DNA from: Chloroflexota bacterium | GTDB lineage: Bacteria; Chloroflexota; Dehalococcoidia; UBA2979 | Assembly: GCA_027592975.1 (NCBI GenBank) | Contig: JAQCJS010000052.1 | Coordinates: 1 to 6,780, forward strand | Reading direction: 5' to 3' | Length of the DNA stretch: 6,780 nucleotides | Part shown: piece after piece, positions 1 to 5,583 of the stretch | How the letters are laid out: the number at the start of each line of letters is the position of its first letter | Position numbering within the stretch: position 1 is the first letter of the stretch | The notes under the pieces: model-generated | Seen by the model: only the letters and a program-made list of their open reading frames with translations | What the model was told of the DNA's origin: nothing | Database searches by the model: none | Translations under genes and position numbers: made by a program

Positions 1-1116
1 CATGTGCCCGCCGGGGACGGTGTTCGTGTAGACCTGGAACGACTCGACGCGCGTGTTCGCGCAGCGGTACGGCCCGGCGGCGTGGTTCGCCCCGCCGATG
101 ATGCCCGCCGGCTTGTACCCCGCGTACGCGCCGCTGTTCACCGTGAACTGGACGTGGTGTGCCGTGATCGTGCCATCGCGTGTCAAGCCGGTCTTCAGGT
201 GGATCAGCGTCGAGTGGCGCGGGTTGCCCGCCAGGAACTCCTCGATGTAGTCGGACACCATGCGGACGGGCCGCCCGGCGGCCTTCGCGAGGTAGTAGCA
301 GATCGGCAGGTTGAGGGGCGTGCCCTTCCCACCGAAGTCGCCGCCGATGTAGCTGTGGTGCACCACCACGCCGTCCGCGGGGATGCCCGCCGTGAAGGCG
401 AGGCTGTCGCGCGTGGCGTAGGGCACCTTGCTGTTCGACCACACGTGCACCGTGTCGCCCTCGATCGACACGACCGTGGTATGCGGCTCGAGGTACGCCT
501 GGTGCTGGCGCTGCGTCGTGTAGGTGTGCTCCATCACCAGGTCGGCGGCGGCGAAGCCGGCGTCCAGGTCGCCGCGGTTCTGCACGGTGCGGTGGTAGAT
601 GTTGGACGGCGCGGGCAGCGGCTTGCTGCCGGGGTACGTGCCGTAGTCAGGGTGAAGGATCGGCGCGCCGTCCGCGATCGCGGACGCGATCTCGAAGACG
701 GGGTCGAGGTCCTTGTACTCCACCTCGATCAGGTCGATCGCGCGCTGCGCCGTCGCCTCGTCGTCCGCGGCGACAGCGGCGATGCGCTCGCCGACGTAGC
801 GCACGACGTCCACGGCGAGCACCGGGATGTCCTTGATCGCACGGCCGTACAGGTGGCCTCGCGTGTCCTCGCCCGTGATCACGGCGCGGACGCCGGGCAG
901 CGCGCGCGCCGCCGAGGTGTCGATGCGGACGATGCGGGCGTGGGGGCGGCTGCTGTGCAGCACCTTGCCCCAGATCACGCCGGGAACGGCGTGATCGCCG
1001 GCGTAGAGCGCGCGCCCTGTCGTCTTGTCGACGCCGTCGACGCGCGGCGTGGCGGTGCCGATGGTCTGGTACGCGGTCACGGCGTGACCGTCCTTTCCGT
1101 GCGGTGTGGTGGTCAT
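1..1116 (-). CDS. Molybdopterin-binding large subunit of a xanthine dehydrogenase/CoxL-family hydroxylase (N-terminal part, cut at left edge)
   Basis: My own translation of the minus strand gives 372 uninterrupted codons from the ATG at 1116-1114 to the left edge. About half of a family member (usually 750-800 residues) is present. Residues about 20-143 match the a/b hammerhead domain (TPRVDGVDKTTG at 23-34, RYVGERIAAVAA at 106-117). From about 172 the molybdopterin-binding domain begins, with HQAYLEP at 205-211 and the cofactor-loop motif GGDFGGKG at 258-265. The last residues, VYTNTVPGGHM, lead into the active-site loop. Such proteins oxidise aldehydes, N-heterocycles or CO using Mo-cytosine dinucleotide, with FeS and FAD partner subunits; none is visible here. 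An in-frame TGA lies four codons upstream of the ATG, so no earlier start is possible. The ATG has GAGG immediately against it, too close for normal ribosome binding. A GTG at codon 13 (1080-1078) has AAAGGA 10 nt upstream and is a serious alternative. Family call is firm; substrate unknown. Confidence 0.93.
   Translation of the reverse strand, partial: MTTTPHGKDGHAVTAYQTIGTATPRVDGVDKTTGRALYAGDHAVPGVIWGKVLHSSRPHARIVRIDTSAARALPGVRAVITGEDTRGHLYGRAIKDIPVLAVDVVRYVGERIAAVAADDEATAQRAIDLIEVEYKDLDPVFEIASAIADGAPILHPDYGTYPGSKPLPAPSNIYHRTVQNRGDLDAGFAAADLVMEHTYTTQRQHQAYLEPHTTVVSIEGDTVHVWSNSKVPYATRDSLAFTAGIPADGVVVHHSYIGGDFGGKGTPLNLPICYYLAKAAGRPVRMVSDYIEEFLAGNPRHSTLIHLKTGLTRDGTITAHHVQFTVNSGAYAGYKPAGIIGGANHAAGPYRCANTRVESFQVYTNTVPGGHM
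1074..1090. repeat. 17-bp near-perfect palindrome at the 5' end of the CoxL-type gene
   Basis: CGGTCACG-G-CGTGACCG has two 8-bp arms that are exact inverted repeats around one central base. It lies inside codons 9-15 of the CoxL-type gene if the ATG at 1116 is used, and covers the alternative GTG start at 1080-1078. It could be an operator for a dimeric regulator, an mRNA hairpin hiding the GTG, or chance in GC-rich coding DNA. Confidence 0.4.
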
Positions 1117-1130
1117 CCTCGAGGGCCGTC

Positions 1131-1167
1131 AGAGGATACACGAGGCGTCGGAGAGGCCTCACGAGGC
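1131..1167. promoter_or_regulatory. Tandem direct repeat, possible operator in the divergent control region
   Basis: Two 16-bp copies of AGAGG-N3-CACGAGGC lie at 1131-1146 and 1152-1167. They match at 13 of 16 positions, with all mismatches in the three central bases. Their start points are 21 bp apart, about two DNA turns, so a bound protein would sit on the same face twice. The repeat is just upstream of the CoxL-type start and downstream of its likely promoter, a position suited to repression. No regulator family is assigned. Confidence 0.35.
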
Positions 1168-1196
1168 CCGTCCGAATCCCGGGAGCGTTCGCGTGT

Positions 1197-1230
1197 GTGA
1201 CCAAGGAGGCAGCGCTGTATTATCCGCCGG
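1197..1230. promoter_or_regulatory. AT-rich -10-like island in the divergent intergenic region
   Basis: An AT-rich patch at 1218-1223 stands out from very GC-rich surroundings. On the plus strand it reads TATTAT (5 of 6 to the -10 consensus), with GTGACC at 1197-1202 as a weak -35 and a short 15-bp spacer. Transcription would start near 1230, right at a GTG in frame with the secreted protein, the geometry of a leaderless mRNA. On the minus strand the same patch reads GATAAT (1224-1219) and could serve the CoxL-type gene with a leader of about 95 nt. I see no good -35 for that direction. Confidence 0.35.
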
Positions 1231-3266
1231 TGCGAGCAGAGCCTCGCGTCTTAGCAGCGGCGCCCCGACCTGCGTGCGGGCGCCGGGAGAGCAGGGCATA
1301 CTCGTCTAGGTTATCATCACGCTGGTTCACCAGCGGGCGGCTTGCGGCTGTGGCGCTCGTCGCCGCCGTCGGCATGCTGTCCGCCACTGTCGGGTTGCGG
1401 CCCGCGGAGGCGGCCGGTCCCGCCACCCTCGGCGTCACGCCGTGGCAGGTCTACGTCAACAACAACATCTACCCGAACCCCGGAAGCACCTCCGTGCACG
1501 GGCACCCCACCCAGTTCGCGAACGCGCCGGCCATCCCGCTGCCTGACAGCCTCAGCTGGGCGAACTGCGGGCCGGGCGCACCCGCGCGCAACAGCCCGTA
1601 CTCCGGGCCGTTCTCGATGTGCCCGAACGCCACGACGATCGGTCTGGGGGGTGGTTCGATCCTCGCCGGCTGCTGGGCTCAGTTGAACTTCACCTACTTC
1701 CAGAGCCTCGTGAGCATTCCCGAGGGAACCACGATCTCGACGTTCAGCGTCAACATGTCCGGGGCGGATGATGGGGCGCAGATCGTCCTGTTCAACTCCG
1801 CACACCCGGGCGGCATCGTCCCTCCGGGCGGCAACATCTACCAGGGCACGCCGCAGTCGACCGCAAACCTCGCTCCCTACGTGGTGGCCGGCGAGGTCAA
1901 CCGCGTCGTGATCCAGCAGGTGGACGACTGCGCCGTCGGCAACAACCTGAACAGCGCGCAGATCTTTCTCAACGGGACGGTCGTCCCGCCGGCACCGGTC
2001 GACAGCACGCCGCCGGTGATCACGCCGACGGTCGTCGGCACGCTGGGCGACAACGGTTGGTACACGAGCGACGTGAACATCTCGTTCACGGTGACCGATC
2101 CGGACTCGACGGTCACGTCGACGACCGGCTGCGGCCCGACCACCGTGTCTGCGGACACCGCGGGCCAGACGTTCACCTGCACGGCCACCTCGGCCGGTGG
2201 GACGGCCTCGCAGAGCGTCACGGTGAAGCGTGACGCGACGGCGCCGACCGCGACGGCCACGGGCAACCCCGCCGCCAACGGCGCGGGCTGGAACAACGCG
2301 GACGTGACGGTGTCCTTCACGGGCACCGACGCGATGTCCGGCGTCGCGTCCTGCGCGGCACCGGTTGTCCTGAGCACGGAGGGCGCGGGCCAGTCGGCCA
2401 ACGGCACATGCACGGACAACGCGGGCAACGTCAGCGCCCCGGCGACCGCGACGATCAACATCGACAAGACGGCCCCGACGGCCTCCGCTGCGGCGGCCCC
2501 GGCGCCGAACGGCAACGGCTGGAACAACACGGACGTGACGGTGACCTTCACCGGCACGGACGGGCTTTCCGGCATCGCCTCGTGCACGGCTCCGGCAGTG
2601 CTCGGCGAGGGCGCCGGCCAGTCGGCCACGGGCACGTGCTCGGACCAGGCCGGCAACGTCAGCGCTCCGGCGACGGCGTCGAACATCAACGTGGACAAGA
2701 CCGACCCGAGCGTCGCCGTCACCGGCGTCGCGGATGGTGCGAGCTACGTCGTCGGTGCAGTGCCGTCGGCGGGCTGTGACACCACGGACGCGCTCTCGGG
2801 CGTCGCGGCCTCGGCCGTGGCAACCTCGGTGGGCGGCCCGCTCGGTAGCGTCACGGTGACCTGCGCGGGCCCGACGGACGTGGCCGGTAACGCCGCGGCT
2901 GCGGTCTCCGCGACGTACTCCGTGCGATACGACTTCTGCGGCTTCAAGCAGCCGCTGCTCGTCCCGGTCCAGCAGTTCAGGGCCGGCTCCACGATCCCGG
3001 TGAAGTTCTGCGTGCAGGACGCCAACGGGGCGACGGTGACGACGGCCACCGGTACGGTGGAGGCGTACGTGAACGGGGTGCTCAAGGGCACCGTCGCGTT
3101 CCGCTTCTCTGACGGCCAGTACATCGCCAACGTCCAGACTAAGGACGGCAAGGTGAACTGGCCGACCGGAGACCTCGAGTTCCGCGTGAAGCTGAACGAC
3201 GGCTCCACGCACTCCACGAACGCGCTGTCCACGGACGGCGTGAAGGGTGGACTGAAGCTTAGGTAG
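1230..3266 (+). CDS. Secreted multi-domain Ig-like repeat protein with a PxKF-type C-terminal domain
   Basis: Numbering assumes the GTG at 1230 (678 residues). A hydrophobic segment at about 38-56 follows basic residues and ends in RPAEA-AGP, a signal-peptidase site after residue 61 or 62. Residues 62-256 form a Cys-containing, probably beta-rich domain that I do not recognise. Residues 260-336, 337-413 and 414-490 are three Ig-like units of exactly 77 residues, each with one Cys pair (positions about 39-42 and 57-58 of the unit). A diverged fourth unit fills 491-565. Residues 567-678 look like the PxKF-type domain (GSTIPVKFC at 586-594, LNDGSTHS near the end) common at the C-terminus of secreted NHL or Ig-repeat proteins. 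No LPXTG or C-terminal membrane anchor is visible. The role is probably extracellular or surface structure or binding; ligand unknown. The start is uncertain: there is no ATG before about 1374, codons 1230-1319 are unusually AT-ending, AAGGAGG at 1203-1209 sits 5 nt before an in-frame CTG, and a GTG at 1350 is also possible. The frame is certain from about 1320. Confidence 0.85.
   Translation: MRAEPRVLAAAPRPACGRRESRAYSSRLSSRWFTSGRLAAVALVAAVGMLSATVGLRPAEAAGPATLGVTPWQVYVNNNIYPNPGSTSVHGHPTQFANAPAIPLPDSLSWANCGPGAPARNSPYSGPFSMCPNATTIGLGGGSILAGCWAQLNFTYFQSLVSIPEGTTISTFSVNMSGADDGAQIVLFNSAHPGGIVPPGGNIYQGTPQSTANLAPYVVAGEVNRVVIQQVDDCAVGNNLNSAQIFLNGTVVPPAPVDSTPPVITPTVVGTLGDNGWYTSDVNISFTVTDPDSTVTSTTGCGPTTVSADTAGQTFTCTATSAGGTASQSVTVKRDATAPTATATGNPAANGAGWNNADVTVSFTGTDAMSGVASCAAPVVLSTEGAGQSANGTCTDNAGNVSAPATATINIDKTAPTASAAAAPAPNGNGWNNTDVTVTFTGTDGLSGIASCTAPAVLGEGAGQSATGTCSDQAGNVSAPATASNINVDKTDPSVAVTGVADGASYVVGAVPSAGCDTTDALSGVAASAVATSVGGPLGSVTVTCAGPTDVAGNAAAAVSATYSVRYDFCGFKQPLLVPVQQFRAGSTIPVKFCVQDANGATVTTATGTVEAYVNGVLKGTVAFRFSDGQYIANVQTKDGKVNWPTGDLEFRVKLNDGSTHSTNALSTDGVKGGLKLR
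2007..2699 (+). repeat. Three tandem 231-bp intragenic repeats (Ig-like units)
   Basis: Units run 2007-2237, 2238-2468 and 2469-2699, each exactly 231 bp (77 codons). All start with T-x-P and hold a G-W-x-x-x-D-V core (GWNNADV, GWNNTDV) and a Cys pair. Units 2 and 3 are clearly alike at DNA level (ctggaacaac and gacgtgacggtg are shared in register), implying a fairly recent duplication. Unit 1 is more diverged. Small indels in unit 3 (one codon lost before GEGAG, one gained at ASNIN) cancel and keep 77 residues. Confidence 0.85.
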
Positions 3267-3270
3267 CCTT

Positions 3271-3282
3271 CGAGGCGCCTCG
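3271..3282. repeat. 12-bp perfect palindrome after the secreted-protein gene
   Basis: CGAGGCGCCTCG is an exact inverted repeat starting 5 bp after the stop codon and 16 bp before the terminator stem. As RNA it could fold only with a GCGC loop and a 4-bp stem. It may add to 3'-end structure or be chance. Confidence 0.3.
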
Positions 3283-3298
3283 CGCATGCAGACAGGGG

Positions 3299-3328
3299 AA
3301 GGCCCGCCGCAAGGCGGGCCTTCTTCTT
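3299..3328 (+). terminator. Intrinsic terminator of the secreted-protein gene, possibly bidirectional
   Basis: A perfect 10-bp stem AAGGCCCGCC / GGCGGGCCTT closes a GCAA (GNRA-type) tetraloop and is followed on the plus strand by TTCTTCTT. It lies 32 bp after the stop at 3266. On the minus strand it is 52 bp past the stop of the PAL-like gene, but the run after the stem there is only TTCCCC, so it would be weaker in that direction. The rest of 3267-3379 holds no gene. Confidence 0.88.
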
Positions 3329-3379
3329 GCCCGGCGTGAGGTTCCAGTCGCCCAGCAGGCGGCCCGACCCTGTTCGGGG

Positions 3380-4324
3380 CTACGCCGTCCGCGTGAGCTT
3401 GGTCAGGCTGGGCAGGTCGCGCGGCGGGGTCATGTGCTGGCCCCGGATCGTCCAGGAGACCTCGCCCACGTAGACGTCGCCGCGCGAGTCGACGGCGATG
3501 CCGTGCGGGGCGATGAACTGGCCGGGCGCGCTGCCCTCCTGCGGGTCGCCGAACCGGCCGATGAGCCGCCCGCCGCGGTCGAACACGCTGACGCGGTGTC
3601 CCACGCCCAGCGCGCCATCCAGGTTGGCGACGCCGTTCAGCTCGCCGACGTAGACGTTGCCGTCCGGGCCGACCGTTAGTCCGCAGGGCCGGTGGATGTT
3701 CGGCCAGACGGCCACCAGCGTCCCGTCCGTCTCGAACACCTGCACGCGGTTCGCCTCGCGGTCGGCGACGTAGATACGGTCGTTCCAGATGCCGAGGTTG
3801 TGCGGGATCAGGAACTGGCCATGCTCGATGCCCGGCCCGCCCCAGGAGTTGAGGAGCTTGCCGTCCGCGCTGTAGTGGTGGATGCGCGCGTTGCCGTATC
3901 CGTCGCTCACGAAGAGCGTGCCGTCGCTGGCCACGACCACGTCCGTGCAACGGTTGAACGGCTTGCCGCTGTACCTGGGCGCGGGCTTGTTCGGCGTGCC
4001 GATGGTCATCAGCAGCGTGCCGTCCGGCGTCCACTTCGTGATCGTGTGCGATCCGTCATCCGCGGCGTAGATGAAGCCGTCCGCGGGGGCGTAGATCGCA
4101 TGGGTGCGGTTGGTGAACGCGCCCTTGCCCCACGTCCGCAGGAGCTTGCCCGCGCGCGAGAGGACGATCACCGGGTTCTCGGTGTTCCTCGTCAGCAGGT
4201 AGACGGTGTCGTCGGGGGCGACGGCGACGCCGGGCGTCTCGTGCAGGGTCATGCCCTTCGGCAGCTTCTCCCACGTCCGGCTGGCCGTGTAGTTGAACCC
4301 GGTCCGGATCGCCTTCGTCGCCAT
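3380..4324 (-). CDS. NHL-repeat beta-propeller, peptidyl-alpha-hydroxyglycine alpha-amidating lyase (PAL)-like
   Basis: A 314-residue NHL propeller with repeated G-x-(I/V)-Y-V-(A/G/S)-(D/E) blades. In animal PAL the lyase splits alpha-hydroxyglycine carbinolamides into an amide plus glyoxylate. The PAL active-site framework appears intact: Zn-type histidines H75 (RTHAIY), H175 (IPHNLGI) and H274 (APHGIAVD), and catalytic-type R46 (LTRN), Y143 (SDGYGNARI) and R189 (VADREANR). I matched these from memory of the rat PAL motifs IPHSLAL, SDGYCNSRI and VADREN. The start is the ATG at 4324-4322, with GAGGGGG 5 nt upstream; the frame stays open further 5' but only inside the amidohydrolase gene. There is no signal peptide or membrane segment, so it is probably cytoplasmic, unlike secreted animal PAL. 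It lies 28 bp after the amidohydrolase stop and is almost certainly co-transcribed. No PHM-like copper monooxygenase is present. Bacterial members of this family mostly have unknown substrates. Confidence 0.9.
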   Translation of the reverse strand: MATKAIRTGFNYTASRTWEKLPKGMTLHETPGVAVAPDDTVYLLTRNTENPVIVLSRAGKLLRTWGKGAFTNRTHAIYAPADGFIYAADDGSHTITKWTPDGTLLMTIGTPNKPAPRYSGKPFNRCTDVVVASDGTLFVSDGYGNARIHHYSADGKLLNSWGGPGIEHGQFLIPHNLGIWNDRIYVADREANRVQVFETDGTLVAVWPNIHRPCGLTVGPDGNVYVGELNGVANLDGALGVGHRVSVFDRGGRLIGRFGDPQEGSAPGQFIAPHGIAVDSRGDVYVGEVSWTIRGQHMTPPRDLPSLTKLTRTA

Positions 4325-4352
4325 CGCGTCCCCCTCGTCCGTCGTCTTGCGG

Positions 4353-5360
4353 CTAGATGCGGTCCAGGCGGTACACGCGCATCGCCACGTCGTGGAACAT
4401 GTCCGCGCGCTCGGAGGGCGTGTAGCTCCTGGTGAGCTTCTTGAAGTGGTTCCAGAGCACCGTGTAGGAGCTGGACATCTTGTCGGGCGGGAAGTTGCTC
4501 TCGAACATGCATCGGCTCGGGCCGAACGCCTCGATGATGTGCGAGTACCACGGGCCGGTGACCGCCAGCATTTCGTCGGAGGTCGGCGGCTTCGGCTGCT
4601 TGTCAAAGCCGAGGCCGTTGAGGTACCCCATGCCGAGGCCGCCCACCTTCACGTAGACGTTCGGGCAGGTGGCGAGCTCGGTGATCGCCGGGGCCCACGC
4701 CGCCCACACCTCGTCACGCTTCCCCTCCCACGCGCCTACGCCCAGCGGGCCAGCGAGATGGTTGAGGATGATCGTGCTGTCCGGGAAGTCGCGCGCGAAC
4801 TGCGTCAGCTCCGCGATCTGCGGGTGGAACAGCCACGCCTCGTAAGAAAGGCCGTACTTGCGGAGCTGCTGGAAGCCGCGGCGGTACTGCGGATCCTGCA
4901 GCATCCCCTGCCGCTGGCGCGACTGGTCGCGCACCGGCGGCTCCGTCCACCACGTGCTGTCGCGGATGCCGCGGAAGCGCGCGGGGCTGGCCTGCAGGTG
5001 CGCCTCCAGGACCGCGGCGACGTCGTCGCCCATCGAGAGCGGGGCGTGGCCGACGATGCCGGTGGCGACGCGCGTGGGGCCCCAGTAGCCGCTGGCGCTC
5101 TGCACCGCGATCGCCTCTACCCACTTCGTCTCGTTCACGAAGCGGAAGGGCGAAGTCTCGTCCGGGTTCTGCATCCCGCTGGCCTGGATGAACACCGTCT
5201 GGCGGACGTTGTTGCCCTCCGTGTCAGCGAGGATGTCCTCCAGGATGTACTTCACGCCCGGTGGGCGGTGCATCAGGTGGTGGTGCGGATCGATGATCGG
5301 GATGCCGGTCTCGATCGGGGCTTCGTCGACCTGGGCAAGCCAGTTGGGGTCGGTGGTCAC
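4353..5360 (-). CDS. Amidohydrolase family protein (Amidohydrolase_2, COG3618-like TIM-barrel metal hydrolase)
   Basis: A 335-residue protein, a normal full length for the family. The strand-1 metal motif is IIDPHHHL (22-29, ligands H26 and H28). Later landmarks are GPTRVATGIVGHAPL (94-108), RFRGIRDS (128-135), LFHPQ (177-181), ILNHLAGPLG (198-207), VYVKVGGLGMG (235-245) and the signature CMFESNFPPDK (284-294). That signature marks a COG3618 subgroup with Asn (N289) where other amidohydrolase_2 proteins have the catalytic Asp; D293 follows. The family hydrolyses lactones, amides or related bonds, or decarboxylates, using one divalent metal; the substrate here cannot be named. The start is GTG at 5360-5358 with GGAAGG 6 nt upstream. 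No signal peptide, so cytoplasmic. It is first of a two-gene unit with the PAL-like gene downstream, and 223 bp separate it from the adaptor gene upstream. Confidence 0.93.
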   Translation of the reverse strand: MTTDPNWLAQVDEAPIETGIPIIDPHHHLMHRPPGVKYILEDILADTEGNNVRQTVFIQASGMQNPDETSPFRFVNETKWVEAIAVQSASGYWGPTRVATGIVGHAPLSMGDDVAAVLEAHLQASPARFRGIRDSTWWTEPPVRDQSRQRQGMLQDPQYRRGFQQLRKYGLSYEAWLFHPQIAELTQFARDFPDSTIILNHLAGPLGVGAWEGKRDEVWAAWAPAITELATCPNVYVKVGGLGMGYLNGLGFDKQPKPPTSDEMLAVTGPWYSHIIEAFGPSRCMFESNFPPDKMSSSYTVLWNHFKKLTRSYTPSERADMFHDVAMRVYRLDRI

Positions 5361-5372
5361 AGGGGGCCTTCC
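5361..5372 (-). promoter_or_regulatory. Ribosome binding site deciding the GTG start of the amidohydrolase
   Basis: GGAAGG (5372-5367 on the minus strand) is followed by six bases and then GTG. It supports the GTG start; the first canonical family motif follows 20 residues in, a normal lead length. Confidence 0.6.
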
Positions 5373-5396
5373 GCTGCGTGAGGGTGGTACGCGCGG

Positions 5397-5423
5397 ACTA
5401 TATGCGTTTTCGTCCCGTGTGAA
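5397..5423 (-). promoter_or_regulatory. Candidate sigma70-type promoter of the amidohydrolase/PAL-like unit
   Basis: On the minus strand TTCACA (5423-5418, 5 of 6 to the -35 consensus) and TATAGT (5402-5397, 5 of 6 to the -10 consensus) are separated by 15 bp, shorter than the ideal 17. This is the only AT-rich patch in the 223-bp gap. Transcription would start near 5390, giving a leader of about 30 nt before the GTG. Confidence 0.45.
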
Positions 5424-5481
5424 ACCGCCGCGCCACCGATGCGCCGAGGCGACGAGGCCCGCCCACGGCGATGCGGGGTGT

Positions 5482-5510
5482 CGCGCCCGAGCGGGATCGC
5501 TCCGGGCGTG
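5482..5510 (-). terminator. GC-rich hairpin downstream of the adaptor gene, weak terminator candidate
   Basis: Left arm 5484-5493 (CGCCCGAGCG) pairs with 5498-5508 with one bulged base at 5502 around a GGAT loop; two more outer pairs, one a wobble, are possible. There is no T-run on either side, so termination would need Rho or a different mechanism. A second small hairpin, CGGTTC-GCCG-GAACCG, lies at 5544-5559. No gene is seen in 5361-5583. Confidence 0.3.
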
Positions 5511-5583
5511 TGCCTCGGAGACTCCGCTGCTCCGACAGCGTCGCGGTTCGCCGGAACCGGGTGAGGACGTGCTGGCCGCGAGC

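Noticed and set aside
1117..1124. CCTCGAGG palindrome touching the CoxL-type ATG
   Set aside because: Eight-base palindromes are expected by chance in a GC-rich window of this size, and it has no partner structure.
4..1200. A 398-codon plus-strand open frame over the CoxL-type gene
   Set aside because: Arg/Val/Asp-rich low-information translation; the opposite strand reads a clear molybdopterin-binding protein with family motifs.
1877..2722. A 281-codon minus-strand frame with a normal-looking composition opposite the Ig-like repeats
   Set aside because: Its apparent repeats mirror the duplicated units of the sense gene; no ribosome site or family resemblance was seen.
3363..3378. Small hairpin CCCGA-CCCTGT-TCGGG just beyond the PAL-like stop codon
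   Set aside because: A 5-bp stem without a T-run, directly against the stop codon; the 10-bp stem at 3299-3322 is a far better terminator.
1317..4034. A 905-codon open frame on the minus strand running opposite the secreted-protein gene and into the PAL-like gene
   Set aside because: It is Arg/Gly/Ala/His-rich with no domain sense, and it overlaps two genes with clear family matches in other frames. Such frames are common opposite GC-rich genes.
4284..4294. Asn (N289) in place of the usual catalytic Asp of the amidohydrolase as a sign of an inactive enzyme
   Set aside because: The residue in question is encoded near 4494-4496. The ESNFP(V/P)DK form is, as I recall, the normal signature of this COG3618 subgroup, so it is a subfamily trait and not a lesion.
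4293..5381. A 362-codon plus-strand open frame over the amidohydrolase gene
   Set aside because: Composition is that of an antisense shadow (Arg, Ala, Val, His), and the minus strand carries all the amidohydrolase motifs.
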